A stretch of 64,000 nucleotides of DNA from Ophiobolus disseminans (taxonomy: Eukaryota; Ascomycota; Dothideomycetes; Pleosporales; Phaeosphaeriaceae), in NCBI GenBank assembly GCA_010093685.1, contig MU006246.1, positions 9,614 through 73,613 on the forward strand, given 5' to 3'. Below are positions 20,024-30,413 of the stretch, piece after piece. How positions within the stretch are numbered: position 1 is the first letter of the stretch; each line of letters starts with the position of its first letter. The notes beneath the pieces were generated by a model. The model saw nothing but the letters and a program-made list of their open reading frames with translations. It was not told the DNA's origin and did no database searches. The translations under genes and the position numbers were made by a program.

Positions 20024-21440
20024 ATGTCACTGTCGATTTCGAAGCCTTTGGTTTGTGGAGCGATTGTGCTGGCCACAGTAGCTAACGCCGGGTTTTACTC
20101 TCTACCCATCACGCGAACGACATGTGATATCTACTGGAAAATGCCAGGAGTTTCCCTCCAAAATTATGTAGGTAGAACTCATCCGGCACATAGTCTTAGA
20201 GACTGACTCATTGGATCAGCGACCTCACGCCCAAACAGTACTCGGTGTTTCGTTTTCACACCCAACGTCGCAAAAATATGTCGGTGCCTTCCCGGGCGCA
20301 TCAAAAGACACGCGCACAATGTCTTTTTATCAAGGCCTGACCTTGAACGACGATGGCGACAACGACGATGTCGATGCTTGGTTTTTCAGCCTCTACACGA
20401 CAGAAGTCGCTGTTGGTAGCCCTCCCATGACTATGACTGCAACTGTAGATAACAGTTGGAGTGCATTCTTCGTGCCCTCCGCCAATTGTTCGCACAACCC
20501 GCAGGAACTCAAGAGCTGCAAGATTCATCCCATATACAACTCATCTCTCTCATCGACGTACCAGTCACACCTAGACCTAGCCAGCGTGCTTTACGTGGGC
20601 TTGCATACGGAGAGAAATGTCTCACAGGACAGCATCCACGTAGCAGGCATGGAGATAAAAGGGCGGCTTCTCGAGGAGGCAACAATGTGGCATCCCGATG
20701 TTGGTACACCCGACCAACTGTTCGACACTGCACTGGGTCTATCTCTCTTCCTTGCTCGTAGCAGTGACGGAAGCAGCGATTTCATGGCCGCAAGTCCCTT
20801 CCAAAATATGGTCCAGCAAAACCTTTTGGACCGCAACATGTTCACACTCAAGCTCAGACGAACCGACGAAGATGCAGGCGAATTGGTGCTCGGAGGCCTA
20901 CCCGCTGAGCTTACGGGTAGGGATATGATCGAGGTACCACTCAATCACAGCCGAAACTCCTCCGGTTACTTATGGGACTACTACACGATGAACGGCTGGC
21001 AGATCTCGGTGACGGACATGGCGTTCGCGCCAAACGGCTCCGAGAATGCTACATCAGTCCTCAGAACGCCCCAGATTGACGTCATATTATCTTCGTTCCC
21101 ATGGATCGGTATACCGAGCGATGTGACAAAGAAGATCCATGACATTATCGGTATACAGTATACCTTCCACTGTATTGAATGCGACAAGAGGGAGGAGCTG
21201 CCGAACTCGACGATCGTGTTCGGACCTCATGGACAATCAATTACATTAACGCCTTGGGATTATCTGATCGAGGTGTATGATAGCGTATTTAAGCAGCTCA
21301 AATGCGTGTCTGCGTTCTTTCCTTTGGATGGATATGGAGACGATGGCTTCATTATATTGGGCCTGCCGTTCTTGAGTGGATTGCATAGCGTGTTCGATGC
21401 GGATAGGATGAGCATCTCGTTTGCGACTCGGCCGCTTTAG
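20024..21440 (+). CDS. Secreted aspartic-protease-like protein lacking both catalytic triads
   Basis: Two exons, 20024-20167 and 20220-21440, with a 52-bp intron (GTAGGT to ATCAG, CTGAC branch point) joined in phase; 454 residues. Exon 1 gives a signal peptide (SKPLVCGAIVLATVANAG). The rest follows the bilobed pepsin fold: VAVGSPPMTMTATVDNSWSA where a protease has VDTGSS, then FFVPSANC, LVLGGLPAELTG, and later FIILGLPFLSGLHSVFDADR (the conserved ILG..FL block). The first triad is DNS instead of DTG. The second, expected before WIGIPSDV, reads DVI in place of D(T/S)G. Several NxS/T sites suggest glycosylation. The fold call is firm; loss of proteolysis is inference from the missing triads. Confidence 0.85.
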
Positions 21441-21645
21441 GCGTTCTCGTCGCTGCACGTAGCTTTAGGGTGGCTTGGAGCATGCGTTTGGTTGAGATAA
21501 GGACCACCAAAATTGAGAAACAGACTGAGAGTTGACAAGGTCTTGCATTGGGCTTCAGGATTTAGTCGTATTGTAATTTTTTGAGCCAGCTGGCAGCCAT
21601 GTCACATTGATACGAAATACATTCCAAGATATTTTCAATTCATGA

Positions 21646-22362
21646 TCAAGCTCTCCGAAGTTCCACCAGCTCATTTCCATTTCCATATGCGTACTCCGAC
21701 CCTTGTACCCTGCTACTACCTTGAACAACGCAGTGATCCATAATAAACCCTCCGCCACGTGCGACGTCGTTGCTATAGTAAGGATCAATGTTAGTTTTCA
21801 ATGATCTACCGTAGTCGAGGGAAGAGATATTGAAGTCGCTCATAGGGATGCATACCAAGAAGAGTTTACGGTACCGTTGGTCGTCAACGCGGCACTGCCA
21901 ATCTGGCATTGCACATAAATGTCGCGGCAGTTGCTTTTGCGGGCAACGGTGTTGATGCATGCAACAGCATCTGAAATCTAATGAAAGAAGCGATGTTAGT
22001 GAAACCACTCAGCTGATATGTCGAGTACTGGGTTCATTCTGCATACCGCGCAATCGGCCCGATAATAGCAGCGGGCACGCTTGTCAACCAGGTTACGGCT
22101 ACGAATAAACTTGGCTATATTCACCCAATTGTTAGCTTTCTTGTAGGTACAACGTGTAGGTTGGAGAGTTCAACGTACCTGATGGAGGACTGAATTGCCC
22201 GCTCTGATAGGCATCGACAACCTCCTCGGGTGTCATGTTATCGCCATCGGGATTCTCAAGGATACCATCAACCCACTCGGAAAAGGATGTAACTGCCTTG
22301 GCGGCAGCTACAGCCTGACCAAGGGCTAGCAGTGAGGCGACGTAAGGGATGAGTTTGACCAT
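21646..22362 (-). CDS. Small secreted cysteine-rich protein (effector-like)
   Basis: Four exons on the minus strand: 22362-22179, 22114-22047, 21977-21856 and 21772-21646, with introns of 64, 69 and 83 bp, all GT-AG; 166 residues. The N terminus is a clear signal peptide (MVKLIPYVASLLALGQAVAA). The mature protein begins with an acidic part (EWVDGILENPDGDNMTPEEV) and then carries seven cysteines: two close together (CYYRADC), then ACIN, SNCRD, VQCQ, SSC and DHC. The last third has CNDVARGGGFIMDHC and a Gly/Asn stretch (YAYGNGNELVEL). I do not recognise a named family. A distant relation to KP4-type secreted proteins is possible but weak. A Met at 22434 would spoil the signal peptide, so I chose 22362. 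Confidence 0.75.
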
Positions 22363-23558
22363 TGTGCTAATGAGATTCGTAGTTGTAGATTTGCGGATGC
22401 TCGAGTAGTGAAACAAAGAGCGAGTAACCGTCACTACTTATACGTACGCGAAAGTGCATGAAATGCAAACCGACTGGTACAATGGTCCGATGAGGATTCT
22501 GTTGTAACAACAATTGCATACTGCTAGGCCTGATGAGAGGGTCGCACGGACAGATTGGCTAGCATTCCATCTTCAGTTCTTGTTCCCGAGGTACAATTCA
22601 TATAATTGCTGACATGCATGGGAAGCTACTGTTCCTAGTCGCTCAAGCCTCGTTTGACCTTAGCCGACAACTATCGGGACGACGCAGGTCTATTGACGCC
22701 GAGCGGCCGAAAAGCAGAAAATCCTGAGGGAGAGGTGGTTCCGGAATAGAACAGCGCAGACACGACCTTGGAAGGTCGAAGAGAGACATGATATCGATTG
22801 CTGATATGCCCGACAGTCAATATGCTCTGGCACAAATTGTATAACCTCTCGACATTTGAGCCCTCTTCGAATCTAGCCGAATACATACCATATGTCCGTA
22901 CCATCATGGCGCAGGGGACGGCCCTTGCCGGAGAAATTAGATGGGACGCCTTATTCAAGACCCACATATGGATTACTTGGCCGCCGGTAAGTTCCACTTT
23001 GCTTTTGGCGATAATGGCAAGAGTATACAGTAGTGCTAACCGCATATTGTCGCGTACGAGTGAGTAGAGTAGAGTCTTTGTTACAAGCATCTGGCTAACA
23101 GTAGGGCAAAATAAGGTAGCTTACATGTAGCTTATTATACTTTTGTACTGTGGAGAAGTGTGTCAATGCAACAGGTTATTTCTTTGACTTAAGTCGTGTT
23201 CCCTCGTAGCAAGAGTCTTGAAGGTAATCACTAGGGCTATTCAACTTAGGTTCTCTGTATTCACCGGGCACGTCCAAGGTCTAACGCCTTTTGGTCAAGC
23301 GACATTGGGTTATGTGACGCTCAGAGGCCATCTTAACAACGCGCTAATGCTGCTGTATATGTTCATTCTGTTATGGAACGTACCCTGGCGCACCCGTTGG
23401 GTATACGACGACCTGGCTACGGGGTTGATCCTTGCAAGCAGCTGAACGTGTCTCCATAAAGGTGAAGGGTATGCCTGAATAAGGTACATACTACGCTGGC
23501 ATTTGCTGGGAATCGACCCTGCCGTTTGAGAGCTACCTAGGGACAAAGCATATGTACC
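22363..23558. other. Intergenic, about 1.2 kb, no gene recognised
   Basis: Short open frames of up to 139 codons on both strands have no domain and overlap each other. Stretches near 22560-22660 and 23090-23210 are AT-rich. A TATA-like ACTTATACGTA lies at 22436-22446, upstream of the small secreted protein gene. Nothing else is supported. Confidence 0.45.
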
Positions 23559-26500
23559 CTAAGTACAATCGGTACCAGGCCATCGCAAATATCTTAGCGC
23601 ATGATCCCAAGCAGAAAAAGAGTTCACCTCTTTTATTCTACAACATCTGCGGAAGGCGATCAGTAACCCAAGCAACTCAATGAGCCTATGCTCGCTAGCA
23701 AACTCGGCAGGTGTAGGCAGTTTCCTCCGACTTTCAGGATCGACCCTGAACGTCAGAAGAAGTAAACGTGAAATTTCCCAAAAGACTTCATGGCGTTCTT
23801 CTTTGAAGAGTTTGAATGCCAATTTCAGAGGCGTTGACCTGCCACGCGGCGCGAAGTCTGGATCAATCCTTTCCCAGCCGAGCAGAGCCTCCACCAGCTT
23901 AGGGTTACCGGATTGCACTGCTCGCATCAGTACCGTCTGACCAGCAGAATCCTCCGAGTTCGGGTCCACGTCTTCTCGTCTGAGAAGATCTGAGACCATT
24001 GTTATGGCATATTCATCAGCAACCGTCGCGCACCAAGACAGGGCTGTGCGACTATTCTTGTCCCGCCCGTCAGGCTTGCACTTTGGGCTTTCGAGAATGG
24101 TGCGAAATGAGCTGAGATCACTGAGCTTTACAGCAAGTATGAGAGCGTTGGCCCCGTGTATGTCAGTGGCCATTGGGTCTGAGCCAGCGGAAACGAATAT
24201 TTTCACATAGGCTTTTCGGCCTTGCTCGATCGCCCAGAGAAGAAGCGTCGTATTCTCCAAATTCAGTGACCATGTAGATAAAAGCAGACTGACCACATCC
24301 TCGTTGTACGGCTGAAGAATCGTCTCGCGAAGGCGCGTCCTGACATCGGAACTCAAACGTTGATCCATCGGTACTCTCGCTTCGTGTAGGCACCTTATGA
24401 CCGACATCCGTCCGACTTGGTTAATACGGCCGCAGACTGCGGATCTGAGGGCGGTCTGTCTGTCTGCCGGATGGGTAACATTGACACAAAGCCTCGCGAT
24501 GTGCTCGAAGCCTTTAATCGCAGCATAGTTCAGCAGGAATCGCTCATAGTTAGGAGTAGAGTCAGACACGGCTCGCCGAGGACCCAAAACTACGAAGTTT
24601 TTAATCAAATCTGGATGCTTCTCCAAGCCTTGTTGGAAATGATGTAGAGCGGCACAAGTAGGCAACTCGACATTACTTGATGAAGAAAATACATGTTCGT
24701 CCCTTTGGTTCTCGTTAGAGACAAGCGTGCAAGCCCCAAATTTTGCGAGGGTGTCGACAACAGCTTCTGATGTTGCATGAAGAAAGCATTGCTTCGCAAT
24801 GGACGAGTCCATGGTGAGTCTGCCAGACTCCAATACCGTCCTCAAGATGTCTGTGTCACCGAATTCGCACAAATAAGAGAGAACGTGTCGGCCTTTCTTG
24901 AAGGTTTCCTTTTTCAACGCAAGGTTGCGACGGGAACTCCGTTGTGCTCCTTTCGTCGACTCATCTTCAGGTAGTGGATGGAGCTTTACGAATGCACGCG
25001 CCGCGTCGCTGTGGCCGGCGAACAGGGCTGCTAGCAGGGGAACACCAAAATACCCCCCTTGAACTTCAAGATGTTGGTCCCTGTTCGGGTGGGTCCGGAT
25101 GAGATCTGCTGACCCGGTTTCACCAAGGAAATACAATAGATGAGACTGAAAGGATTTGGTGTCCTTAGTATCGAGTGCCTGACGTACTTGAACCCAGGCG
25201 TTTGTGTCGAATCTTTCCAGGAACGCAATCTGGTTCAAACCCAACTTTTGTGCCCAGTTCGTATGATGGAATATAAACTCTACTGCATATTGTAGCAGGG
25301 GGTACTTCTTATCGGAATACCTCTGGCGCAGGCTAGCTATTCGATTAGAATGATAGGAAGGGCCGAATTCGATGCAGATTTCGACGTCATCCAGGCCAAA
25401 TTGGAATAAGGACAGCTGCAGCAAGCAGATCTTCTTCAAGGTCGAGTGCCCTTGTCCTTCTTGATTTCCGGTAGCAGGTAGCAGTTGATTTATTCCTCCT
25501 TCTTTGAGTAAGAAATCTCGCACAGACTCGTGGATGAATTGTACGGTCGGTTCCTTAGATTTGGTAATTTCCGCCAGCCCTTTAGAAGAGTCCAGTACAA
25601 GCTTCCTGAGGTTTTCGGATGTCATCTGAGTTGGATCGCACCCTTCAGACGGAACGTCATCCTCGCAACATGTTTCGACCGCGACGCAAAATTCGTCTGG
25701 CCTCAATGGCCGTGCGGCGAAAAGTACGACTTGGAGGCAGACAATGAGATCATCCATGTTCTTATGATCCCTAGTTAGCATGTCAAGGAATAAGTCATGC
25801 AGTCCGGCAGGGATTTCTTTCAATCGCTTTTTGAGGGCCTTGATCCTTCCCCGGTCGTACTCTTTGTTGAGGATTGGAATAACCAAGCTGACCCAAAGGA
25901 AAATGCCAGACGACTTGTGCAAAATCTCAGCTTTGATGTCCTCGGCTTGAGTATCCCTGCCGACCTTTAGGTGAGTATTGATGTACGACGTGATGTCGTT
26001 TGTGTGGTCTTGTTCAGACTCAAGTACAAGCTGGAGCCCAGTTCGAATGCTGATTTCTGGGTAATGGCGACTCGAGAAACAGACTCGAAACTCCGCTGCT
26101 GTCTCTAGCTCGCCTAGCTCCTCGAAGAAAGCTACCATGTCACGCACATCATCTTCAGGGCACTCATCTAGAGCGTCAACAAAGCAGACGACGCGATGAT
26201 TTTCAAGTTCCTGAAGAGCCTGGGAAAACAGTTCTCGGAGCGTCTCGTTTTGCCAACCGGTATCCTTGATGGTCTGGAATCCAGAGATACCATAGTGGTC
26301 GAACACACCCCTAGTCTCTGGTGCTTTCTCAAGAAGCTGAAGAAGCAATGCGCGATATAAGCCAGAAGTTGACTTCTCGAGATCTCCGCCTCGAGCGTTG
26401 AAGAAGAAAGACAATACAAGGGAGTCCTTCATGACTTTCTTGGCCTCAGAAAACAGGAACTTCATCATGATAGACTTCCCAGTTCCGGGCTTGCCCTTGA

Positions 26501-27671
26501 TCCAGAAAAAGCCATGGTGTTGTCTCAGCTTGTCTGAGTTTGTCCAGTCCTTGTAGTGCGCGTTCTTAAGTAGCCACCGGCAAGTCTTGGTTTGTGCCGA
26601 TTTGAGGGTCAAAAGACGAGCATCCCTTTGCTTGAAGTGAAGGCTATCCATTATCTCTTTGCGTTGTTCTTCGGAAAAGGTGGATTGGCCGATTTTGGAG
26701 TCAGGACTACTGGCAGTTGACGCCGGCTGAAGACCATCAGCGACCAGTCGCCGACTCACTTGCGGAGGTAGACATTGGCTAGTGGAGTGGCCGCGGGTCG
26801 CGATATTTTGCTCAAATTGAGGCACAGCGTCCTTCATCGATTCAGTGATCTCTTTTCGTAGGCGGTTTAGCGCCCGGTCTTGTCCCTCTCCATATATTAG
26901 TGGCATGTGGATGCCAAAGACGCCTAGAAGGCAATACGCTGCATCCTCTGCGCGTGTTGTCTCGCGCCTATCTGCCCATGACATGCGCTCATTAACACTG
27001 AAATTTGATAGATGTCTCCCTCGTAAGGCTTGGACGGCGATGCCCGTAATCCCGTGCAGGATATTCTCAAGCGACCGCTTGTCACCAAGCCGTTGCTGGT
27101 CTTTCGAGAAGAACTCAACTGATGCGGGTGCAATAAGCTCCTGCAAGGTCCATCCGCGTGTAAACCATCTACTCTCTTTGAGTTGTTGGGAAAGCTCGGC
27201 AACTTCATCGGCAACGCCAATTGTGATGTCTGGCAGATACACGTAGCATCTCTCTGCGTCCTGATACCAGCGGAACATGGAGTTAATAGCTTCAGTCAGC
27301 TCTGCGCTGCTGTCTTTGTTGATGCAGCAGGTGTCTACCCAGAAGTAGTCCAACCCATCACGCTTTGCCTGCTGTGCGCAAAAGCGGATCTTTTCATAAC
27401 CCTCCTTGGACTTTGCACAATTGACTTTTACATTGTCGGTGTTCGTGAGGTCGTCGAATGTCACCTCCTGCTCCTCCTGCCAGGTGTGCGACAGGATCGC
27501 ATAGGGAGGAATATCCTTGACACTGATATAGTCCTTAGTCCAACTGATCCTCCCATCGTTCGCAGTGTATAGCAGTCGCATCGAGCCGTGAATGTGTTTA
27601 TATGCGCGAGCGTTGAAAGGTCTCGGGGCCTCGATGTAGGCTGACGGAGTCGGTTGCGCGGAGCGGTTCAC
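23559..27671 (-). CDS. NLR-type protein: HET domain - NACHT NTPase - ankyrin repeats
   Basis: A single open frame of 1370 residues. The N-terminal HET domain lies at about 30-190 (IPPYAILSHTW, YEKIRFCAQQAKRDGLDYFW, VDTCCINKDSSAELTEAINS, FRWYQDAERCYVYL). The NACHT NTPase follows with Walker A FFWIKGKPGTGKS near residue 395 and Walker B VVCFVDALDECPEDD near 490. The C-terminal third has irregular ankyrin repeats (ANALILAVKLSDLSSFRTIL, QTVLMRAVQSGNPKLVEALL). This is the fungal NOD-like receptor layout in which a trigger is sensed by the repeat end and the HET end executes heterokaryon-type cell death. The frame is intact, with no RIP stops. A start at the Met near residue 31 (MRLLYTAND) is possible. 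The sensed ligand is unknown. Confidence 0.92.
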   Translation of the reverse strand: MNRSAQPTPSAYIEAPRPFNARAYKHIHGSMRLLYTANDGRISWTKDYISVKDIPPYAILSHTWQEEQEVTFDDLTNTDNVKVNCAKSKEGYEKIRFCAQQAKRDGLDYFWVDTCCINKDSSAELTEAINSMFRWYQDAERCYVYLPDITIGVADEVAELSQQLKESRWFTRGWTLQELIAPASVEFFSKDQQRLGDKRSLENILHGITGIAVQALRGRHLSNFSVNERMSWADRRETTRAEDAAYCLLGVFGIHMPLIYGEGQDRALNRLRKEITESMKDAVPQFEQNIATRGHSTSQCLPPQVSRRLVADGLQPASTASSPDSKIGQSTFSEEQRKEIMDSLHFKQRDARLLTLKSAQTKTCRWLLKNAHYKDWTNSDKLRQHHGFFWIKGKPGTGKSIMMKFLFSEAKKVMKDSLVLSFFFNARGGDLEKSTSGLYRALLLQLLEKAPETRGVFDHYGISGFQTIKDTGWQNETLRELFSQALQELENHRVVCFVDALDECPEDDVRDMVAFFEELGELETAAEFRVCFSSRHYPEISIRTGLQLVLESEQDHTNDITSYINTHLKVGRDTQAEDIKAEILHKSSGIFLWVSLVIPILNKEYDRGRIKALKKRLKEIPAGLHDLFLDMLTRDHKNMDDLIVCLQVVLFAARPLRPDEFCVAVETCCEDDVPSEGCDPTQMTSENLRKLVLDSSKGLAEITKSKEPTVQFIHESVRDFLLKEGGINQLLPATGNQEGQGHSTLKKICLLQLSLFQFGLDDVEICIEFGPSYHSNRIASLRQRYSDKKYPLLQYAVEFIFHHTNWAQKLGLNQIAFLERFDTNAWVQVRQALDTKDTKSFQSHLLYFLGETGSADLIRTHPNRDQHLEVQGGYFGVPLLAALFAGHSDAARAFVKLHPLPEDESTKGAQRSSRRNLALKKETFKKGRHVLSYLCEFGDTDILRTVLESGRLTMDSSIAKQCFLHATSEAVVDTLAKFGACTLVSNENQRDEHVFSSSSNVELPTCAALHHFQQGLEKHPDLIKNFVVLGPRRAVSDSTPNYERFLLNYAAIKGFEHIARLCVNVTHPADRQTALRSAVCGRINQVGRMSVIRCLHEARVPMDQRLSSDVRTRLRETILQPYNEDVVSLLLSTWSLNLENTTLLLWAIEQGRKAYVKIFVSAGSDPMATDIHGANALILAVKLSDLSSFRTILESPKCKPDGRDKNSRTALSWCATVADEYAITMVSDLLRREDVDPNSEDSAGQTVLMRAVQSGNPKLVEALLGWERIDPDFAPRGRSTPLKLAFKLFKEERHEVFWEISRLLLLTFRVDPESRRKLPTPAEFASEHRLIELLGLLIAFRRCCRIKEVNSFSAWDHALRYLRWPGTDCT

Positions 27672-28556
27672 CCTCGTTGGGCATGAAGATTGTAGGTGTC
27701 ATCCGTTGCGAACGCTAAGTAGTAGTCTGCTCAGGAACAGGTAAAAGTAGTGGAAGCCTTGAGGCATTGCGCAGAGAACGGGGTGTTGGAGTCAGCTGCG
27801 TGTTAAACATTCAGGGTGGAGGCGCAGCCTGCTTGAGCCGTGGCGCGACGAGGCTCCCAGGTTGGCAAGGCTGGCAATCTGGGCAAAACATGATAGGACG
27901 ATAGCCATAATGTTAATGGGAAGTTGCAGAAAGTGTGAATCATGCGCTTTAGTTGAAAGCCAATTTAATATGTATGCCTGCACCCAGTGCTCCCGAGTGT
28001 AGTTCGCGCCTGGCGCCATGCTGATGTGGGCCATCACGTGATCATTTCTACAGAGCTCGGAAACTTCCGGCATCGTTTCCTTGACGAAGCATCAACTTCA
28101 CTTATGTTCACGCACGATCAGTCTATCTAATCATCATGTCTCTCGACGTGGAGACATACCTTGGTACTATCACGTCTTGGATGCCGCCGTGAAAGACTAT
28201 TACGGACATACCCAATCAGGGAACAGAGAAACCTAGTTCAGCCCGCAGCCTGTGTGATCTGACTGCAGATACCTCACCCCAGCAGTCCGCAGCTTGAGTC
28301 AGCATTACTCATATCGAGGGTTATGCGGGGTCTGGGGGTGTCAGGACCGGGGTTTTGCTAGACGGGCGATAATTTCCGCTAGAGAAGAGGGCGGGGCTGA
28401 TGTTGCAGGAAGCAAGAAGTGTGAAACCAAGAACAATTATCATTATGCGTATAGCTATAGCTACTCTAAGGGTATGTCCAAAAGCACAACCTGAACGCCT
28501 TTCCATAACTCATCGAACTGATATCCTTCTCGCTGCTACACTCCATGGAGAACCAC
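27672..28556. other. Intergenic between the NLR and MFS genes
   Basis: About 885 bp with only short frames. It includes the NLR promoter and leader and the 3' flank of the MFS gene. No TATA box or repeat stands out. Confidence 0.45.
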
Positions 28557-30413
28557 TTACTTCGCAGCAAACCTCGACTTCGCCCTCAACTTCTCGCCCA
28601 AGAAGAACAGCACATACACTCCAATGCTACATCCGACCGTAAGTCCACCCAGTAGCGAGACACCGCGATTCACGCCGAGATTGTGAAAGAGCGGGTAGGC
28701 GAAATGAATCGCGCCCGCAGCGAGTGCCGACCTCGCAAAATCATTGCCGGCGAAAAGTGATGCTGCGTACTGCGGGTACACAAGCGGAAGGTATAGGAAG
28801 ATACACTGGATGATGAGAAAGATGCCGACCGAGGTGATGACGATGCCGATACACGACACAATCCAGTGAATATCCTCTCGCGCCGTCCATCCAAAGATAA
28901 ACAACCCGATGGGAACCAGAAATGTAACGAACAGCGCGGGAATTAGGCGTCGTTCCGGTGCTCCAAGGCCGTTTTGGCGAATATCTGGCTCCACAACATA
29001 GTAGATGTACCACCAGTACCACGCTGTCGCCAATACAACGCCAACCGTCACGCTCAAGAATGTGAGTCCTAACTCGCCCAGATTGAAGCCGTACATCTCG
29101 TTGTACACCAGCGGGAAAGCCTCGAAGAAGCTGTAGAAGATGCCGTAGATGATTGCCGTATACACAGCTGTGAACGCAATACTCGGGTCCAGAAGCATGA
29201 GCTGAAAGGGTCGCCATAGCGCTTCAATCGCAACGTCCCTGGGCGTCATCTTCGCCTGGTCGATCTCGCTCTGACTCTTCAAATTTCCATCGCCAGTCAA
29301 TTTCCTGAGTCGCTGCGCCCGTCGGAGTAGGATATTCGCGGAACTCGTCTCGGGGAGGAAGAAAAACAGCGACAGGAAGATGGGTCCGTTCATCCAGAGC
29401 ATCTCCCACAAGCTCCAGCGCCAGTTCTTCGCCGCGACGCTGAAGCCAGATATTATCGGCCCGAGCGCAGGGCCGCAAGTTGCTGCGAAGGCCCAGAGAG
29501 ACAGTACGTACGGCAGCTTGATGAGGCTGTAAATATCCTGCAGTGTCGCACCTCCCGTCGCCAGACACGGACTTCCAAAGAAGCCCTGCAAAAACCTCAA
29601 CACCACCAGGCCCGCAAAATTGTCCACCAGCGCAGTAGGCACCAGAAGTATGACAAAGATAGCGTAACTGACAATATATGGCGGATTCCGTCCGATGATA
29701 GGTATCTCGCTCAGCGGACTAAATAGCAGCGGCCCAATCCCATACGCAAGGACATACATCGACAACCCGAGACTCGCCGCGCCAATCCCCACGCCAAAGC
29801 GCACCATCACGCCCGGTATGCTGGGCGAGTAAATCGCAGAGCCCATGTACACGCCCATAGTGTACAGGAGTATCTGCGTGAGGACAACGGCTTTCCTAGC
29901 GAAACTCCAGTTCTGCGGATTCGAAGGGTCGTCCGTGGCGTACCAGTCTACCAGAATGGTCCCGTCGTCGAGCGTCTCGGGCTCGATGGGCCGCGTGGGG
30001 CCGCGCTCGATGGACGCGAGGCTGAATTGCTGCTCGAGATCTGCGCGGGAGATACTTTTCTGCAGGGCGGTGCGTGTTCCGACGCGGGAGATTTGTGTGC
30101 GGATGGTGTGTTGTGTGCGTGCGGTTTGGATCTTTTCGAGGTCAGTGAGGTCGTCGTCGCTGGTTTGGTCGTCTTTTTCGAGTACGGTTTCCGGGTCCGG
30201 GTAGATTGCTTCTTCGGTTGCGGGGCCTTCTGCCTCGGTTTGAGGGGGAGATGTGGAGGAGGTGGAGAGCCGCTTTGGGAGCGGGCGCGTGTTGCGGTTG
30301 TAGGCGGCGGGGATTTGGAAGTCGGGGTGCTCTTCTGGGTAGAGGAGGACGCGGTTCTTGGTGAAGTATCTTATGATCTGCCCGAATGGGGCGTCCCTAA
30401 TTAGGGCCGACAT
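28557..30413 (-). CDS. MFS transporter, DHA1 (polyamine/drug-proton antiporter) type
   Basis: A single exon; the start at 30413 gives 618 residues beginning MSALIRDAPFGQIIRYFTKN, the typical opening of this group, rather than the upstream in-frame Met at 30539. A cytosolic N-terminal region of about 165 residues is rich in Ser, Thr and Glu. The membrane part follows the motif DPSNPQNWSFARK, with 12 predicted transmembrane helices (for example VVLTQILLYTMGVYMGSAIY, FVTFLVPIGLFIFGW, SLLGGLTVGCSIGVYVLFFL). FLQGFFGSPCLATGGATLQD matches the motif after helix 5 in DHA1 transporters. Family members export drugs, polyamines or toxic metabolites with proton exchange at the plasma membrane. No cluster partner is seen that would identify a substrate. 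Confidence 0.9.
   Translation of the reverse strand: MSALIRDAPFGQIIRYFTKNRVLLYPEEHPDFQIPAAYNRNTRPLPKRLSTSSTSPPQTEAEGPATEEAIYPDPETVLEKDDQTSDDDLTDLEKIQTARTQHTIRTQISRVGTRTALQKSISRADLEQQFSLASIERGPTRPIEPETLDDGTILVDWYATDDPSNPQNWSFARKAVVLTQILLYTMGVYMGSAIYSPSIPGVMVRFGVGIGAASLGLSMYVLAYGIGPLLFSPLSEIPIIGRNPPYIVSYAIFVILLVPTALVDNFAGLVVLRFLQGFFGSPCLATGGATLQDIYSLIKLPYVLSLWAFAATCGPALGPIISGFSVAAKNWRWSLWEMLWMNGPIFLSLFFFLPETSSANILLRRAQRLRKLTGDGNLKSQSEIDQAKMTPRDVAIEALWRPFQLMLLDPSIAFTAVYTAIIYGIFYSFFEAFPLVYNEMYGFNLGELGLTFLSVTVGVVLATAWYWWYIYYVVEPDIRQNGLGAPERRLIPALFVTFLVPIGLFIFGWTAREDIHWIVSCIGIVITSVGIFLIIQCIFLYLPLVYPQYAASLFAGNDFARSALAAGAIHFAYPLFHNLGVNRGVSLLGGLTVGCSIGVYVLFFLGEKLRAKSRFAAK

Noticed and set aside
21646..22362. 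Calling the small secreted protein a KP4 killer-type toxin
   Set aside because: Only loose resemblance in the C-terminal CNDVARG region; cysteine spacing does not clearly match, so it is left as an unassigned secreted protein.
22671..23445. Possible gene in the 1.2-kb gap before the NLR
   Set aside because: Overlapping short frames on both strands without domains or splice signals that join them.
14821..30413. Secondary-metabolite cluster formed by OYE and the MFS exporter
   Set aside because: No core synthase gene lies between or beside them; shared position alone is not enough.
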